Below, one piece after another: positions 55,545 through 64,000 of a stretch of 64,000 nt of DNA (positions are counted from its first letter, which is position 1; every line of letters starts with the position of its first letter). The stretch comes from Streptomyces liliiviolaceus. Its GTDB lineage: Bacteria; Actinomycetota; Actinomycetes; Streptomycetales; Streptomycetaceae. Both the position numbers and the translations under genes were made by a program. A model generated the notes under the pieces. It had not been told where the DNA came from. It ran no database searches and saw only the letters and a program-made list of their open reading frames with translations. The DNA is taken from NCBI RefSeq assembly GCF_018070025.1, contig NZ_JAGPYQ010000001.1:558001-622000 (forward strand), given 5' to 3'.

Positions 55545-55737
55545 CGCCCCCGCCGCCCCTACCCGTTCCCGTCCACGCATGGGGCTGCGCCCCTCGCCCC
55601 CTGATCGCGCTTCGCGCTCGTCCTCAAACGCCGGACGGGCTGAAAGACATCTTTCAGCCCGTCCGGCGTTTGAGGACCGGGGGTTCGGGGGCCGCGCCCC
55701 CGAGTCAGTGACGGGAAGGGTAGGGGCGGCGGGGGCG
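55545..55737. repeat. Composite palindromic element, family B (copy 2)
   Basis: Nested inverted repeats: outer arms 55545-55572 and 55711-55737 (27-28 bases with one indel), inner perfect 27-bp hairpin (55620-55646 with 55651-55677, loop ACAT), containing the same core CTCAAACGCCGGACGGGCTGA as at 1376. It fills the gap between the convergent GNAT and galK genes. Confidence 0.9.
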
Positions 55738-55746
55738 AAAAACCCG

Positions 55747-56910
55747 TCAGCCCACCCGCCGGGCCCCCTCCGACGGCACCGCCGGGAAGACGCGCGGCGC
55801 CGTGTACCCGGCCGCCGCGAACGCCTCACCCACCGCCTTCGTGACCGTGTCCGCGTCCGCCGCCTCGACCAGCACGACGGCCGAGCCGCCGAACCCGCCA
55901 CCCGTCATCCGCGCCCCCAACGCCCCGGCCTGGTTCGCCGTGGCGACGGCGAGGTCCAGCTCCGGGCAGGAGATGCGCAGGTCGTCACGGAGCGACTCGT
56001 GGCCGGCCGTCAGGACGGGCCCGATCCCCCGGATGTCCCCCGCGTCGAGAAGCGCGATGACCTCCTCGACCCGGTGGTCGTCCGAGACGACGTGCCGCAC
56101 GTACCGCCGCAGCCGTTCGTCCGAGAGCCGGTCGAGCGCCGCGTCGAGGTCCTCGTACGCGAGGTCCCGCAGGAACGGCACGCCCAACTGCCGCGCACCC
56201 TCCTCGCAGCCCTCCCGCCGCTCCGCGTACGCCCCGTCGCCCAGCGCGTGCTTGACGCGGCTGTCGACGACGAGGAGCTGGAGCCCCTGGGCCGGGAGGT
56301 CGAAGGGGACCTGCCGGATCGACAGGTCGCGGCAGTCGAGGTGGAGGGCGTTGCCCTCGGTGCAGCAGGCGGACGCGGTCTGGTCCATGATCCCGCAGGG
56401 CACGCCCACGAAGTCGTTCTCCGCGCGCTGGGCGACGCGGGCCAGCTCGGGCCCGGTGAGGCCGAGTTCGTACAGGTCGTTCAGGGCCAGGGCAGTGACG
56501 ACCTCAAGCGCCGCCGAGGAGGACAGGCCCGCGCCCGTCGGGACCGTCGAGGCGAGGTGGATGTCCGCGCCGGTGACGGTGTGCCCGGCCTCGCGCAGGA
56601 CCCACACGACCCCGGCGGGGTAGGCCGCCCAGCTGGTGTTCGTCAGCGGGGCGAGGCCGTCGACGTGCAGTTCGACGACCGGGCCCTCGATGTCGGCCGA
56701 GTGGATGCGCAGCACCCCGTCGTCGCGGCGCGAGACCGCGGCCACCGCCGTGTGCGGCAGCGCGAGGGGCATGACGAAGCCCTCGTTGAAGTCGGTGTAC
56801 TCACCGATCAGGTTGACCCGGCCGGGCGCCGCCCAGATCCCCTCGGGGGGTGTCCCGTACAGCTTCTCGAAACCGCCGCGGACCTGCTGAACCGCTTCCT
56901 GCGTCCCCAC
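55747..56910 (-). CDS. galK: Galactokinase
   Basis: 387-residue GHMP kinase phosphorylating galactose. Motifs: GRVNLIGEYTDFNEGFVMP, PTGAGLSSSAALE (ATP/GHMP glycine loop), GARMTGGGFGGSAVVLV. GTG 56910 overlaps the galE stop (TAGTG) by one base and has GGAGG seven bases upstream; a longer frame lacks support. Third gene of the Leloir operon galT-galE-galK. Confidence 0.95.
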   Translation of the reverse strand: MGTQEAVQQVRGGFEKLYGTPPEGIWAAPGRVNLIGEYTDFNEGFVMPLALPHTAVAAVSRRDDGVLRIHSADIEGPVVELHVDGLAPLTNTSWAAYPAGVVWVLREAGHTVTGADIHLASTVPTGAGLSSSAALEVVTALALNDLYELGLTGPELARVAQRAENDFVGVPCGIMDQTASACCTEGNALHLDCRDLSIRQVPFDLPAQGLQLLVVDSRVKHALGDGAYAERREGCEEGARQLGVPFLRDLAYEDLDAALDRLSDERLRRYVRHVVSDDHRVEEVIALLDAGDIRGIGPVLTAGHESLRDDLRISCPELDLAVATANQAGALGARMTGGGFGGSAVVLVEAADADTVTKAVGEAFAAAGYTAPRVFPAVPSEGARRVG

Positions 56911-57884
56911 TAGTGCCCCTCCGCCTTCGCGTTGTTCTGCGCGAACTCCCACGCGTCCGCGACGATTCCCGCGAGATCCGCGCGGGACGGGTTCCAGCCG
57001 AGCCGGTCGCGGGCCGTGGCGGCGGACGCGACGAGGACCGCCGGGTCGCCGGCCCGGCGCGGCGCCGCGACCTCGGGGATCGGGTGTCCGGTCACCTTGC
57101 GGACGGTCTCGATCACCTCGCGGACCGAGAAGCCGTTGCCGTTGCCGAGGTTGCAGATCAGGTGCTCGCCGGGCTGCGCGGCGGCGACCGCCAGCAGGTG
57201 CGCCTCCGCGAGGTCGGCGACGTGGATGTAGTCGCGGACGCAGGTGCCGTCGGGCGTCGGGTAGTCGTCGCCGTAGACGGAGATGGCGTCGCGGCGGCCC
57301 TGGGCGACCTGGAGGACGAGCGGGATGAGGTGCGACTCGGGGTCGTGCCGCTCACCGCTGCTGCCGTACGCGCCCGCCACGTTGAAGTAGCGCAGCGAGA
57401 CGGCGGCCAGTCCGTGCGCGGCCGCCTCGCCCGTGATCATGTGGTCGACGGCGAGCTTGGAGGCGCCGTAGGGGTTGGTGGGCAGCGTCGGCGCGGACTC
57501 GGTGATCGGGGTGGTCTCCGGCTCGCCGTACGTCGCCGCCGTGGAGGAGAAGACCAGCGTGCGCACGCCCGTCTCGCGCATGGCGCCGAGCAGGGCCATC
57601 GTGCCGCCGACGTTGTTGTCCCAGTACTTCTCGGGCTTCACGACCGACTCGCCGACCTGCGAGAACGCGGCGAAGTGCAGCACGGCGTCGTACGAGGGGT
57701 CCAGCCACTTCGCGGCGTCGCGGATGTCGCCCTCGACGAAGGCGGCCCCGGCCGGGACGCCCTCGCGGAAGCCGGTGGAGAGGTTGTCGAGGACGGTCAC
57801 CTCGTGGCCCGCCTCCAGCAGGTGCTGGGCGACCACGCTTCCCACATAGCCCGCACCGCCGGTGACCAGGTACTTCCCACTCAT
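56910..57884 (-). CDS. galE: UDP-glucose 4-epimerase
   Basis: 324-residue SDR epimerase. N-terminal NAD motif [31 protein letters not shown], catalytic YGASK ([12 protein letters not shown]), and C-terminal region [22 protein letters not shown] 57884 overlaps the galT stop by 4 bp (ATGA), and its stop overlaps galK by one base, so the operon is translationally coupled throughout. Confidence 0.96.
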   Translation of the reverse strand: MSGKYLVTGGAGYVGSVVAQHLLEAGHEVTVLDNLSTGFREGVPAGAAFVEGDIRDAAKWLDPSYDAVLHFAAFSQVGESVVKPEKYWDNNVGGTMALLGAMRETGVRTLVFSSTAATYGEPETTPITESAPTLPTNPYGASKLAVDHMITGEAAAHGLAAVSLRYFNVAGAYGSSGERHDPESHLIPLVLQVAQGRRDAISVYGDDYPTPDGTCVRDYIHVADLAEAHLLAVAAAQPGEHLICNLGNGNGFSVREVIETVRKVTGHPIPEVAAPRRAGDPAVLVASAATARDRLGWNPSRADLAGIVADAWEFAQNNAKAEGH

Positions 57885-58942
57885 GAACTCGCTACCTCTC
57901 GCAGTCGCTGGGCCGCGGTCTCCGGCGGCACGTCGTTGATGAACACGTTCATGCCGGACTCGGAACCCGCGAGGAACTTCAGCTTGCCGGAAGTGCGGCG
58001 GATGGTGAAAAGCTCAAGGTGGAGCGCGAAGTCCTCACGCACCACGCCGTCGAACTCCTCCAGCGTGCCGAACGGCGCCTGGTGCCAGGCCGAGATGTAC
58101 GGCGTCGGAGGCTCACCTTCGCCGAAGATCCGGTCGAAGCGCCTCAACAGTTCCAGATAGACCTGGGGGAACTCTGTGCGCGCGGCCTCGTCCAGGCCCA
58201 GCAGATCGGGCACGCGGCGGCGCGGATACAGGTGCACCTCGTAGGGCCAGTGCGCCGAGAACGGCACGAAGGCCACCCAGTGCTCGGTCTCCAGGACGAC
58301 CCGCTCGTCGGCGAGCTCCCGCTCCAGCACGGCGTCGAAGAGGTTCTCCCCGCCGGTCGCCTCCTTGTGCGCCGCCAGCGAGCGCAGCATCAGGGCCGTT
58401 CGAGGCGTCGTGAAGGGGTAGGCGTAGATCTGCCCGTGCGGATGTCCGAGGGTCACACCGATCTCGGCGCCGCGGTTCTCGAAGCAGAACACCTGCTCCA
58501 CGGAGGGAAGATGCGACAGCTCGGCCGTGCGGTCGGTCCACGCCTCCAGGACCAGGGCCGCCTGCTCCTCCGTCAGATCGGCGAAGGACGCGTCGTGGTT
58601 CGAGGTGAAGCAGACGACCTCGCACCGCCCGGAGTCCCCGGCCAGCGAGGGGAAACGGTTCTCGAACACCGCGACGTCGTACGACGAGTCCGGGATCTCG
58701 CTCAGCCGGTCGCCCTCGGACGGGCACAGCGGGCACTCGTCGGCCGGCGGGTGGTAGATGCGGCCCTGCCGGTGCGAGGCGATGGCCACCGCGTCACCGA
58801 GCAGCGGGTCGCGCCGTACCTCCGAAGTGGTGACCGTCCGGTCGAGCGGGCGCCGGTCCACCGCGTCGCGCACGGTGTCGTCGCGCGAGTCGTAGTAGAT
58901 GAGCTCACGACCGTCGGCCAGCCGGGTCGAGGTCTTCTTCAC
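57881..58942 (-). CDS. galT: Galactose-1-phosphate uridylyltransferase
   Basis: 353 residues. Marks: [10 protein letters not shown] zinc-ligand region, [26 protein letters not shown] with the catalytic HPH, and a second domain with [29 protein letters not shown]. First gene of the gal operon. GTG 58942 has GGGGAG six bases upstream. Earlier in-frame starts run through the symporter gene on the other strand and are not real. Confidence 0.95.
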   Translation of the reverse strand: MKKTSTRLADGRELIYYDSRDDTVRDAVDRRPLDRTVTTSEVRRDPLLGDAVAIASHRQGRIYHPPADECPLCPSEGDRLSEIPDSSYDVAVFENRFPSLAGDSGRCEVVCFTSNHDASFADLTEEQAALVLEAWTDRTAELSHLPSVEQVFCFENRGAEIGVTLGHPHGQIYAYPFTTPRTALMLRSLAAHKEATGGENLFDAVLERELADERVVLETEHWVAFVPFSAHWPYEVHLYPRRRVPDLLGLDEAARTEFPQVYLELLRRFDRIFGEGEPPTPYISAWHQAPFGTLEEFDGVVREDFALHLELFTIRRTSGKLKFLAGSESGMNVFINDVPPETAAQRLREVASS

Positions 58943-58966
58943 GCCGGACTCCCCATCCCTAACCCG

Positions 58967-59000
58967 ATCAAACCAATAAACAGAATCAAACACATCAAAC
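58967..59000. promoter_or_regulatory. Direct repeats in the galT/symporter promoter region
   Basis: ATCAAAC occurs at 58967, 58985 and 58994, with a variant AATAAAC at 58975 (period about 9). The block is unusually AT-rich for this genome and lies between divergent galT and the SGLT-type gene. The S. lividans galP1 operator is known to consist of short direct repeats (recalled), so this is a good candidate for the gal control region. Confidence 0.65.
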
Positions 59001-59065
59001 CACAAACCCCCACGTAAGTCAGCACCACAACCGAACAAAGAACACCAAGACGAAGTGAGAGCAGG

Positions 59066-60823
59066 ATGCAGACCCCCACATACCCGGTCACGGACCTGGT
59101 CCCGGTCACGGTCCCGGCCCCGGACCTGGCCACTCCCCTGGGCCCGGACCTGGCCGCACCCCTGGCGGCGGAGCTGCGGCTCCCGACCAACTGGCTCGAC
59201 TACACGATCCTGGCGATCTACTTCGTCGTCGTGCTCGGCATCGGCTTCGCCGCCCGCCGCTCGGTGAAGACCAGCCTCGACTTCTTCCTCTCCGGGCGCT
59301 CGCTGCCCGCCTGGGTGACCGGACTGGCCTTCGTCGCCGCCAACCTCGGCGCGACCGAGATCCTGGGGATGGCCGCCAACAGCGCCCAGTACGGCGTCTA
59401 CACCGTGCACTGGTACTGGATCGGCGCCATCCCCGCCATGGTCTTCCTGGGCCTGGTGATGATGCCCTTCTACTACGGCTCGAAGGTCAGGTCCGTCCCT
59501 GAGTTCCTGCTGCTGCGCTTCGACCGGGGCGCGCATCTGCTCAGCTCCGTGCTGTTCGCGTTCGCCGCGGTCCTCATCGCGGGCGTGAACCTCTACGCGC
59601 TCGCCATCGTCGTCGAGGCGCTGCTCGGCTGGCCGGAGTGGGTGTCGATCGTCGTCGCGGGCGCCTTCGTGCTCGCGTACATCACCCTCGGCGGTCTGTC
59701 CTCGGCGATCTACAACGAGGTGCTGCAGTTCTTCGTCATCCTTGCCGCGCTCATCCCGCTCACGGTGCTCGGTCTGAAGAAGGTCGGCGGCTGGGACGGT
59801 CTGACCGACTCCCTGACGGCGAGCCACGGCGGTGACTTCACCACCGCGTGGGGCGGCACCGGCATCGGCAGCGACAACCCGCTCGGCGCCAACTGGCTGA
59901 CCATCGTGCTCGGCCTCGGCTTCGTGCTCTCCTTCGGCTACTGGACGACCAACTTCGCCGAGGTACAGCGCGCCCTGTCCGCGAAGAACCTGTCCGCGGC
60001 CCAGCGCACCCCGCTCATCGCCGCGTTCCCGAAGATCTTCATCGTGTTCCTGGTGATGATCCCCGGGCTCGTCGCGGCCGTGCTCGTACCGAAGATCGGC
60101 ACCGCCGGCTCGGACCTCCAGTACAACGACGCGATCCCGTACCTGATGGAGGACCTGCTCCCCAACGGCGTCCTCGGCATCGCGGTGACGGGCCTGCTGG
60201 CGGCGTTCATGGCGGGCATGGCGGCCAACATCTCGTCCTTCAACACCGTCTTCACGAACGACATCTGGGGCAAGTACGTGAAGCGGGACGAGGAGGACGC
60301 GTACTACGTGCGCTTCGGCCGTCTCATCACGGCGATCGGGGTGCTGGCGTCGATCGGCACGGCGTTCCTCGCCTCGTCCTTCTCGAACATCATGAGCTAC
60401 CTCCAGACGCTGTTCTCCTTCTTCAACGTGCCGATGTTCGTCGTCTTCATCGTCGGCATGTTCTGGAAGCGCGCGTCCATGAAGTCCGGCTTCTGGGGGC
60501 TGCTGGCCGGTACGACGGCCGCGATGGTCAACTACTTCGTCCTCTACAAACAGGACATCATCGGCATCCCCTCCGACCAGGGCGCCAACTTCGTCTCCGC
60601 GATCGCCGGATTCGTGGCGGGCGCGGTCGTGATGTTCGCCGTCTCCCTCTTCACCGCGCCGAAGCCGGAGGAGGAACTGCGCGGGCTGGTGTACGGGACC
60701 AGCTCCCCCGGTATGGAGGAGCCGGCCGACTCGGGCGACGACGCCTGGTACCGCAAGCCGGCGCTGCTCGGCTGGGGGGCCGTCGTTCTGGCCGCCGCCT
60801 GCTACATCCCGTTCTCGTTCTGA
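59066..60823 (+). CDS. Sodium/galactose-type symporter (SGLT/SSS family)
   Basis: 585-residue SSS transporter with about 14 helices. N-terminal 40 residues are Pro/Thr/Val-rich and cytosolic; TM region WLDYTILAIYFVVVLGIGFAA, then GFVAANLGATEILGMAANS (SSS signature), YYGSKVRSVPEFLLLRFD, and later helices to AAFMAGMAANISSFNTVFTND. Divergent from galT across the ATCAAAC repeats, which suggests galactose or a related sugar as substrate. ATG 59066 follows GAGAGCAGG. A small membrane protein is encoded 27 bases downstream. Confidence 0.93.
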   Translation: MQTPTYPVTDLVPVTVPAPDLATPLGPDLAAPLAAELRLPTNWLDYTILAIYFVVVLGIGFAARRSVKTSLDFFLSGRSLPAWVTGLAFVAANLGATEILGMAANSAQYGVYTVHWYWIGAIPAMVFLGLVMMPFYYGSKVRSVPEFLLLRFDRGAHLLSSVLFAFAAVLIAGVNLYALAIVVEALLGWPEWVSIVVAGAFVLAYITLGGLSSAIYNEVLQFFVILAALIPLTVLGLKKVGGWDGLTDSLTASHGGDFTTAWGGTGIGSDNPLGANWLTIVLGLGFVLSFGYWTTNFAEVQRALSAKNLSAAQRTPLIAAFPKIFIVFLVMIPGLVAAVLVPKIGTAGSDLQYNDAIPYLMEDLLPNGVLGIAVTGLLAAFMAGMAANISSFNTVFTNDIWGKYVKRDEEDAYYVRFGRLITAIGVLASIGTAFLASSFSNIMSYLQTLFSFFNVPMFVVFIVGMFWKRASMKSGFWGLLAGTTAAMVNYFVLYKQDIIGIPSDQGANFVSAIAGFVAGAVVMFAVSLFTAPKPEEELRGLVYGTSSPGMEEPADSGDDAWYRKPALLGWGAVVLAAACYIPFSF

Positions 60824-60850
60824 TCACCGTCACCGAAGGACCGACAGCCC

Positions 60851-61165
60851 ATGAGCGACCACTCCGAGCGTGACGTCCATCGCGAAGTCACCGAACTGCA
60901 GGGAAAGTCGGCCACCGCGGCCCGGCTCTTCGACATCCGCCGCATCATCGGCGGCCTCTTCGTGGTCTACGGGATCATCGTGACGATCGCCGGGATCACC
61001 GCGTCCGACGCCGACATCGACAAGGCGGAGGGCGTCAACATCAACCTCTGGACGGGGCTGGGGATGCTGGCCCTGGGCCTGTTCTTCCTGGGCTGGCTGT
61101 GGCTGCGGCCTTCGGCTGCGCCTGTGCCGGACGAATCCTCTACGGAGGGGCCCCCGAAGGTGTGA
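60851..61165 (+). CDS. Small membrane protein downstream of the symporter
   Basis: 104 residues, family not named. Two hydrophobic helices (IIGGLFVVYGIIVTIAGITA; LWTGLGMLALGLFFLGWLWL) with a charged N-terminus. Start ATG 60851 follows GAAGGACCGACAGCCC. Close spacing to the symporter (27 bases) suggests cotranscription; small membrane partners are common beside SSS transporters. Followed by a family A repeat. Confidence 0.8.
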   Translation: MSDHSERDVHREVTELQGKSATAARLFDIRRIIGGLFVVYGIIVTIAGITASDADIDKAEGVNINLWTGLGMLALGLFFLGWLWLRPSAAPVPDESSTEGPPKV

Positions 61166-61231
61166 CGGCCGACGGGCCCGAGCCGCCTCCCTCCGGCGGT
61201 TCGTTCTCTGCGGGCCGGTGGGGGCCGGTCG

Positions 61232-61251
61232 CGCAGTTCCCCGCGCCCCTG
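61232..61251 (+). repeat. Family A repeat between convergent genes
   Basis: GCGCAGTTCCCCGCGCCCCT with the same GCGGGCCGGTGGGGGCCGG upstream context as at 12481 and 34340; in the 102-base gap between the convergent small membrane-protein gene and the response regulator. Confidence 0.85.
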
Positions 61252-61267
61252 AAGGGGCACGGGGTGC

Positions 61268-61981
61268 TCAGAGTTCCGGGGCCGGGCCCGTTGTCGAGTG
61301 TTGGGAGACCGGGCCCGCGCGGTCCAGCAGGCCCGTGCGGGCCGCCAGGGCGGCCGCCTCAAGGCGGGAGCCCACGCCCAGCTTCATCAGTACCCGCTGG
61401 ACGTGCGTGCGGGCGGTGCTCGGCGCTATGCCCATACCGGCCGCGATGAGCCGCGTGTCCTCGCCGTCGGCCACCCGCACCAGCACCTCCACCTCGCGGG
61501 GCGTCAGCATCTGGAGCAGCCGCTGGCCCTCGTCGTCGGGCTGCGCGGCCGGGTTGAGCAGTTCGCTGAAGGCGCCCTGGAGGAGCTGCGGCGCCACCGC
61601 GGCCTCCCCCGCGCGTGCCTTCATGATGGCGCGCTCGACACCCTCTATGCGTTCGTCGTGCCGTACGTAACCGGAGGCGCCGGCGGCGAACGCGGCGGCG
61701 ATGCCCCGCGGGTTGGGCACCGGTCCGAGGACCAGCACCGCGACCTGCGGCCGCTCCCGTTTGATCTTCACCACCGGGTCGAAGATGCCCGGTTCGGCAG
61801 GCGTGGCCGTGCCGATCAGGCACACCTCGGGTGCCCTGGTGATCACCAGCTCCGCCGCTCCCGCGGCGGGCGCGGCCGCGGCCAGCACGCGGTGCCCGCG
61901 CAGTTTCAAGGCCGAGGCGAGCGCCTCGGCGAGCAGTCGGTGGTCGTCGACCACCATGAGCCGCACTCCCATCGAGCCCAA
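61268..61981 (-). CDS. LuxR-family response regulator with non-canonical receiver domain
   Basis: 237 residues. REC-like domain (1-~120) keeps the DD pocket (VDDHR, about 12-13) but the phosphoacceptor position reads CLIGTATPAEPG, a Gly where Asp is expected (about 57). The C-terminal HTH LTPREVEVLVRVADGEDTRLIAAGM, IAPSTARTHVQRVLMKLGVGS is standard. This suggests a phosphorylation-independent regulator. No kinase adjacent. ATG 61981. Confidence 0.87.
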   Translation of the reverse strand: MGSMGVRLMVVDDHRLLAEALASALKLRGHRVLAAAAPAAGAAELVITRAPEVCLIGTATPAEPGIFDPVVKIKRERPQVAVLVLGPVPNPRGIAAAFAAGASGYVRHDERIEGVERAIMKARAGEAAVAPQLLQGAFSELLNPAAQPDDEGQRLLQMLTPREVEVLVRVADGEDTRLIAAGMGIAPSTARTHVQRVLMKLGVGSRLEAAALAARTGLLDRAGPVSQHSTTGPAPEL

Positions 61982-62348
61982 CCCCCCAGTCCCCCCAGGA
62001 TCCCTACTGGTACCCCATGGATAGGAGCCCCCCGGCTCTCCATCCCCCGGAAGCTACACGCTTGTTCGACGTTGCGCTCCCCCCAGTGAAGAGAAGTGCC
62101 CCGTTATGTAAAGATTCATCTCATTCGTGGAACGGCGCGTGAAAGACAACCTCCCCGCGTCAACACACGGGTATACACCCGGAAGTTTCCTTTGATCATG
62201 GGTCTCCGTCGAGCGCAGGGGGGCAACTTGCCACACTCCGCAGCGAACAAGCCTGACCCGGACCACTGTTTGACCACCCCGTATCGCCCTTGGACCATTT
62301 CCCGGCCGTCTCACCGCCCTGCCGACGCGCCGTCCTTTCGGCAGGACA
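61982..62348. other. 367-base region upstream of the LuxR gene
   Basis: No coding frame that I trust. It is somewhat AT-richer than the surroundings around 62100-62120 (TTATGTAAAGATTCATC) and probably holds the promoter of the response-regulator gene on the minus strand. A hairpin at 62349-62395 belongs to the next gene. Confidence 0.5.
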
Positions 62349-62395
62349 GCGGAACGCCCCCGCCGCCCGGGAAGCGGGCGACGGGGGCGTTCCGC
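62349..62395 (-). terminator. Terminator-like hairpin after the PQQ-like gene
   Basis: Stem of about 14+7 bp (GCGGAACGCCCCCG with CGGGGGCGTTCCGC) with one C/A mismatch further in, 24 bases after the stop codon of the gene at 62419. Confidence 0.75.
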
Positions 62396-62418
62396 GGAGC
62401 GCGGGGGCGCCGCGCGGG

Positions 62419-64000
62419 CTACTCGGCGCCGAACCCGATCGCCGCGTAGTCCTTCTCGTCCTTGGAGTACGGGGCGCTGACCAGGTCCTCGGCCATGAAG
62501 AGCCGGCCGGCCGTGTACAGCATCTCCGACGACTTGGGCACCATTCCGCTGATCGCGCTGCGGACCTGGTCGGTGGCCGGGGTCTCCAGGAGCTTGGTCT
62601 CCTTGAAGGACTTGCCGTCGATGGAGACGACCTGGGAACCCTTGTCGTAGGGGCCGTTCTTGTACGCGATGATGTCGGTGCCGTCCATCCGGACCGGCCA
62701 GATCTCGTAGCCGTCGCCGGCGTCGGCCCGGTCGCTCGTGGACTTGCCGGTGGCCAGCGAGAAGGACACGATCTCGTTGACCCGGCTGTACTTCTCGTCG
62801 CCCTCGTGCTGCTTGGTCGGCACGTACAGCTTGTCGTTGCCGACCGCGATCGCCTTGCAGCTGTGGACCTTGTTCACCCCGCAGTCGTGCGCGTACTTAC
62901 CGTCCTCCAGCGTGATCTTCGTACGCAGCTTGCCGCTGTCGTCCAGCGAGAAGACGTCGGTCGCGCCGGACGCGGTGATCTCACCGGAGTCCACACCGAA
63001 GACGACCGGCTTGGTGGAGATCACCTTGGCGTTGTCGATGCCCGCGGGGAGCTTGTAGCTCCACTTGACGGTGCCCGTCTTCGGGTCGAGCCGCTGGACC
63101 TCGTACTTCTCGTTGCCGTAGTCACCGCACTTGCGGACCGCGACCAGCTGCTCGCCGCCCGCGTAGCCCACGTCCTCGCACGAGCTGACCTTCGGCTGCC
63201 ACAGGACCTTGCCGTCGGTGATGTCGAAGGCGGCGCCGCCGTCGAGGCCGGAGCCCACCGCGACCGTGGTGCCGGAGATGCTGGCCTCCTTGAACTTGGC
63301 CTTCTCACCGCCCCCCGGGGCCACGGACTTCGTCCAGAGCGCCTTGCCGGTGTTCACGTCGAAGGCCGTGACCTCGGTGCACGACGGGTACGGGTCGGCC
63401 TTGGTGCGCGGGGCGTCCTCCGCGACCACCACGGCGACGCCGTCCTTGGTGACCTCGGGCGAGCCGGCGCAGGTCAGGCCCGTCAGCGGCAGGGTCCAGG
63501 TCTCCTTGCCGGTGTCCGGGTCGTGGCCGACGACCTTGCGCACGCCCGCCTTGGCGTACACCTTGTCCGTCAGCCAGGAGCCCTCGACGCTCCAGACCTC
63601 CTTCTTGGGGACCTCGGGCGCTGGCACCTGGAAGAGGACCTTCGCACTGGTGCTGGACGGCACCTTCTCCGAGCCGCCGCCACCGCCACCGCCCGTGCCG
63701 TCGTCGCCGCCGTCACCGCCCTTGCCCTCGGTGCCGCCGGGGCCCGCGGAGGTGTCCTTGTCGTCCTTGCCGGACGAGCTCGCGTACCAGACACCGCCGC
63801 CGACGATCAGTCCGATCGCCACCACGGCCGCGACGATGATCGCCGCCTGGGCGCCGAACTTCTTCCCGCCCTTGGGGGCCTGCGGCTGCATGGGCATGGT
63901 GTGGGGCTGCGGGTAGCCGTACTGGGGCTGCTGCTGCCCCGGGTAGCCGTACCCCTGCTGCGGCTGCTGGCCCGGGTAGCCGTAACCGGGCGCGGTCGGC
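62419..64000 (-). CDS. Membrane-anchored PQQ-binding-like beta-propeller protein (5' end off the right edge)
   Basis: Incomplete at the right edge; about 527 residues visible. N-terminal part is a Tyr/Gly/Pro/Gln-rich cytosolic region with GYGYPGQQ repeats (from 63999 down to 63905), then one helix (AQAAIIVAAVVAIGLIVGGG), a Gly/Ser/Asp-rich linker and a PQQ-like beta-propeller with repeated blade motifs (DVNTGKALWTKSV, DPKTGTVKWSYKL, LATGKSTSDR). Such proteins are exported and probably sense or scaffold; the propeller does not prove PQQ binding. The frame is open to the window edge, so the first residues here are not the true start. Confidence 0.87.
   Translation of the reverse strand, partial: PTAPGYGYPGQQPQQGYGYPGQQQPQYGYPQPHTMPMQPQAPKGGKKFGAQAAIIVAAVVAIGLIVGGGVWYASSSGKDDKDTSAGPGGTEGKGGDGGDDGTGGGGGGGSEKVPSSTSAKVLFQVPAPEVPKKEVWSVEGSWLTDKVYAKAGVRKVVGHDPDTGKETWTLPLTGLTCAGSPEVTKDGVAVVVAEDAPRTKADPYPSCTEVTAFDVNTGKALWTKSVAPGGGEKAKFKEASISGTTVAVGSGLDGGAAFDITDGKVLWQPKVSSCEDVGYAGGEQLVAVRKCGDYGNEKYEVQRLDPKTGTVKWSYKLPAGIDNAKVISTKPVVFGVDSGEITASGATDVFSLDDSGKLRTKITLEDGKYAHDCGVNKVHSCKAIAVGNDKLYVPTKQHEGDEKYSRVNEIVSFSLATGKSTSDRADAGDGYEIWPVRMDGTDIIAYKNGPYDKGSQVVSIDGKSFKETKLLETPATDQVRSAISGMVPKSSEMLYTAGRLFMAEDLVSAPYSKDEKDYAAIGFGAE

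Noticed and set aside
57881..59827. Long galT frame extending over the symporter gene
   Set aside because: The extension is antisense to the symporter and lacks a galT-like sequence; the ribosome-binding site and alignment place the start at 58942.

Overview
The window is about 72% GC chromosomal DNA from a Streptomyces or a close relative. The evidence is the strong G/C bias at third codon positions, the frequent GTG and TTG starts, two secreted resuscitation-promoting factors, the galT-galE-galK operon order, the tam/tamR pair, and a gene order that matches, as far as I remember it, the core S. coelicolor region around SCO3091 to SCO3141 (recalled, not checked). I see no insertion sequence, prophage, rRNA or CRISPR array. 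There is one tRNA gene (Gln, UUG).

Layout. 1-16494: a Cfa-type lipid methyltransferase (cut by the left edge), type II NADH dehydrogenase, a Ppx/GppA phosphatase without an ordinary start codon, a DUF501 protein, DivIC, enolase, two Rpf muralytic enzymes (the first under a c-di-AMP riboswitch), a CYP107-like P450, a flavohaemoglobin-like protein, MazG, a SurA-N lipoprotein, and a Ser/Thr kinase coupled to a membrane protein. 16650-34194: an HTH/N6-methylase/specificity-domain fusion, a tandem-repeat exported protein, lipoproteins, a GNAT, an HNH nuclease lipoprotein, Mfd, an ABC exporter, an MFS exporter and an ActP-type symporter pair. 34599-42150: a DivIVA-like coiled-coil protein, then a divergent four-gene set of deaminase-toxin and SUKH/Imm immunity domains, then an orphan histidine kinase.

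42410-52004: tRNA-Gln, glmU, prs, L25/Ctc, pth, a small membrane protein, ppc, a fatty-acid desaturase and its TetR-like neighbour. 52046-64000: a Phd/RelE toxin-antitoxin pair, a collapsed glyoxalase-fold pseudogene, tam/tamR with a palindromic operator, two LuxR-type regulators (one without a phosphoacceptor Asp), the gal operon with a divergent SGLT-family symporter, and a PQQ-like beta-propeller membrane protein cut by the right edge.

Functional themes are cell-wall remodelling and division (DivIC, Rpf, GlmU), central carbon metabolism (Eno, Ppc, Tam, Gal), nucleotide metabolism and repair (Prs, MazG, Mfd, Ppx), and translation (tRNA-Gln, L25, Pth). Two families of dispersed palindromic intergenic repeats sit at seven sites, always at the 3' side of at least one gene, and look like unusual terminators or RNA-structure elements. 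The most unusual items are the SUKH/deaminase cluster, the methylase fusion with an altered catalytic motif, the ATC start of the Ppx/GppA gene, and the repeat arrays.
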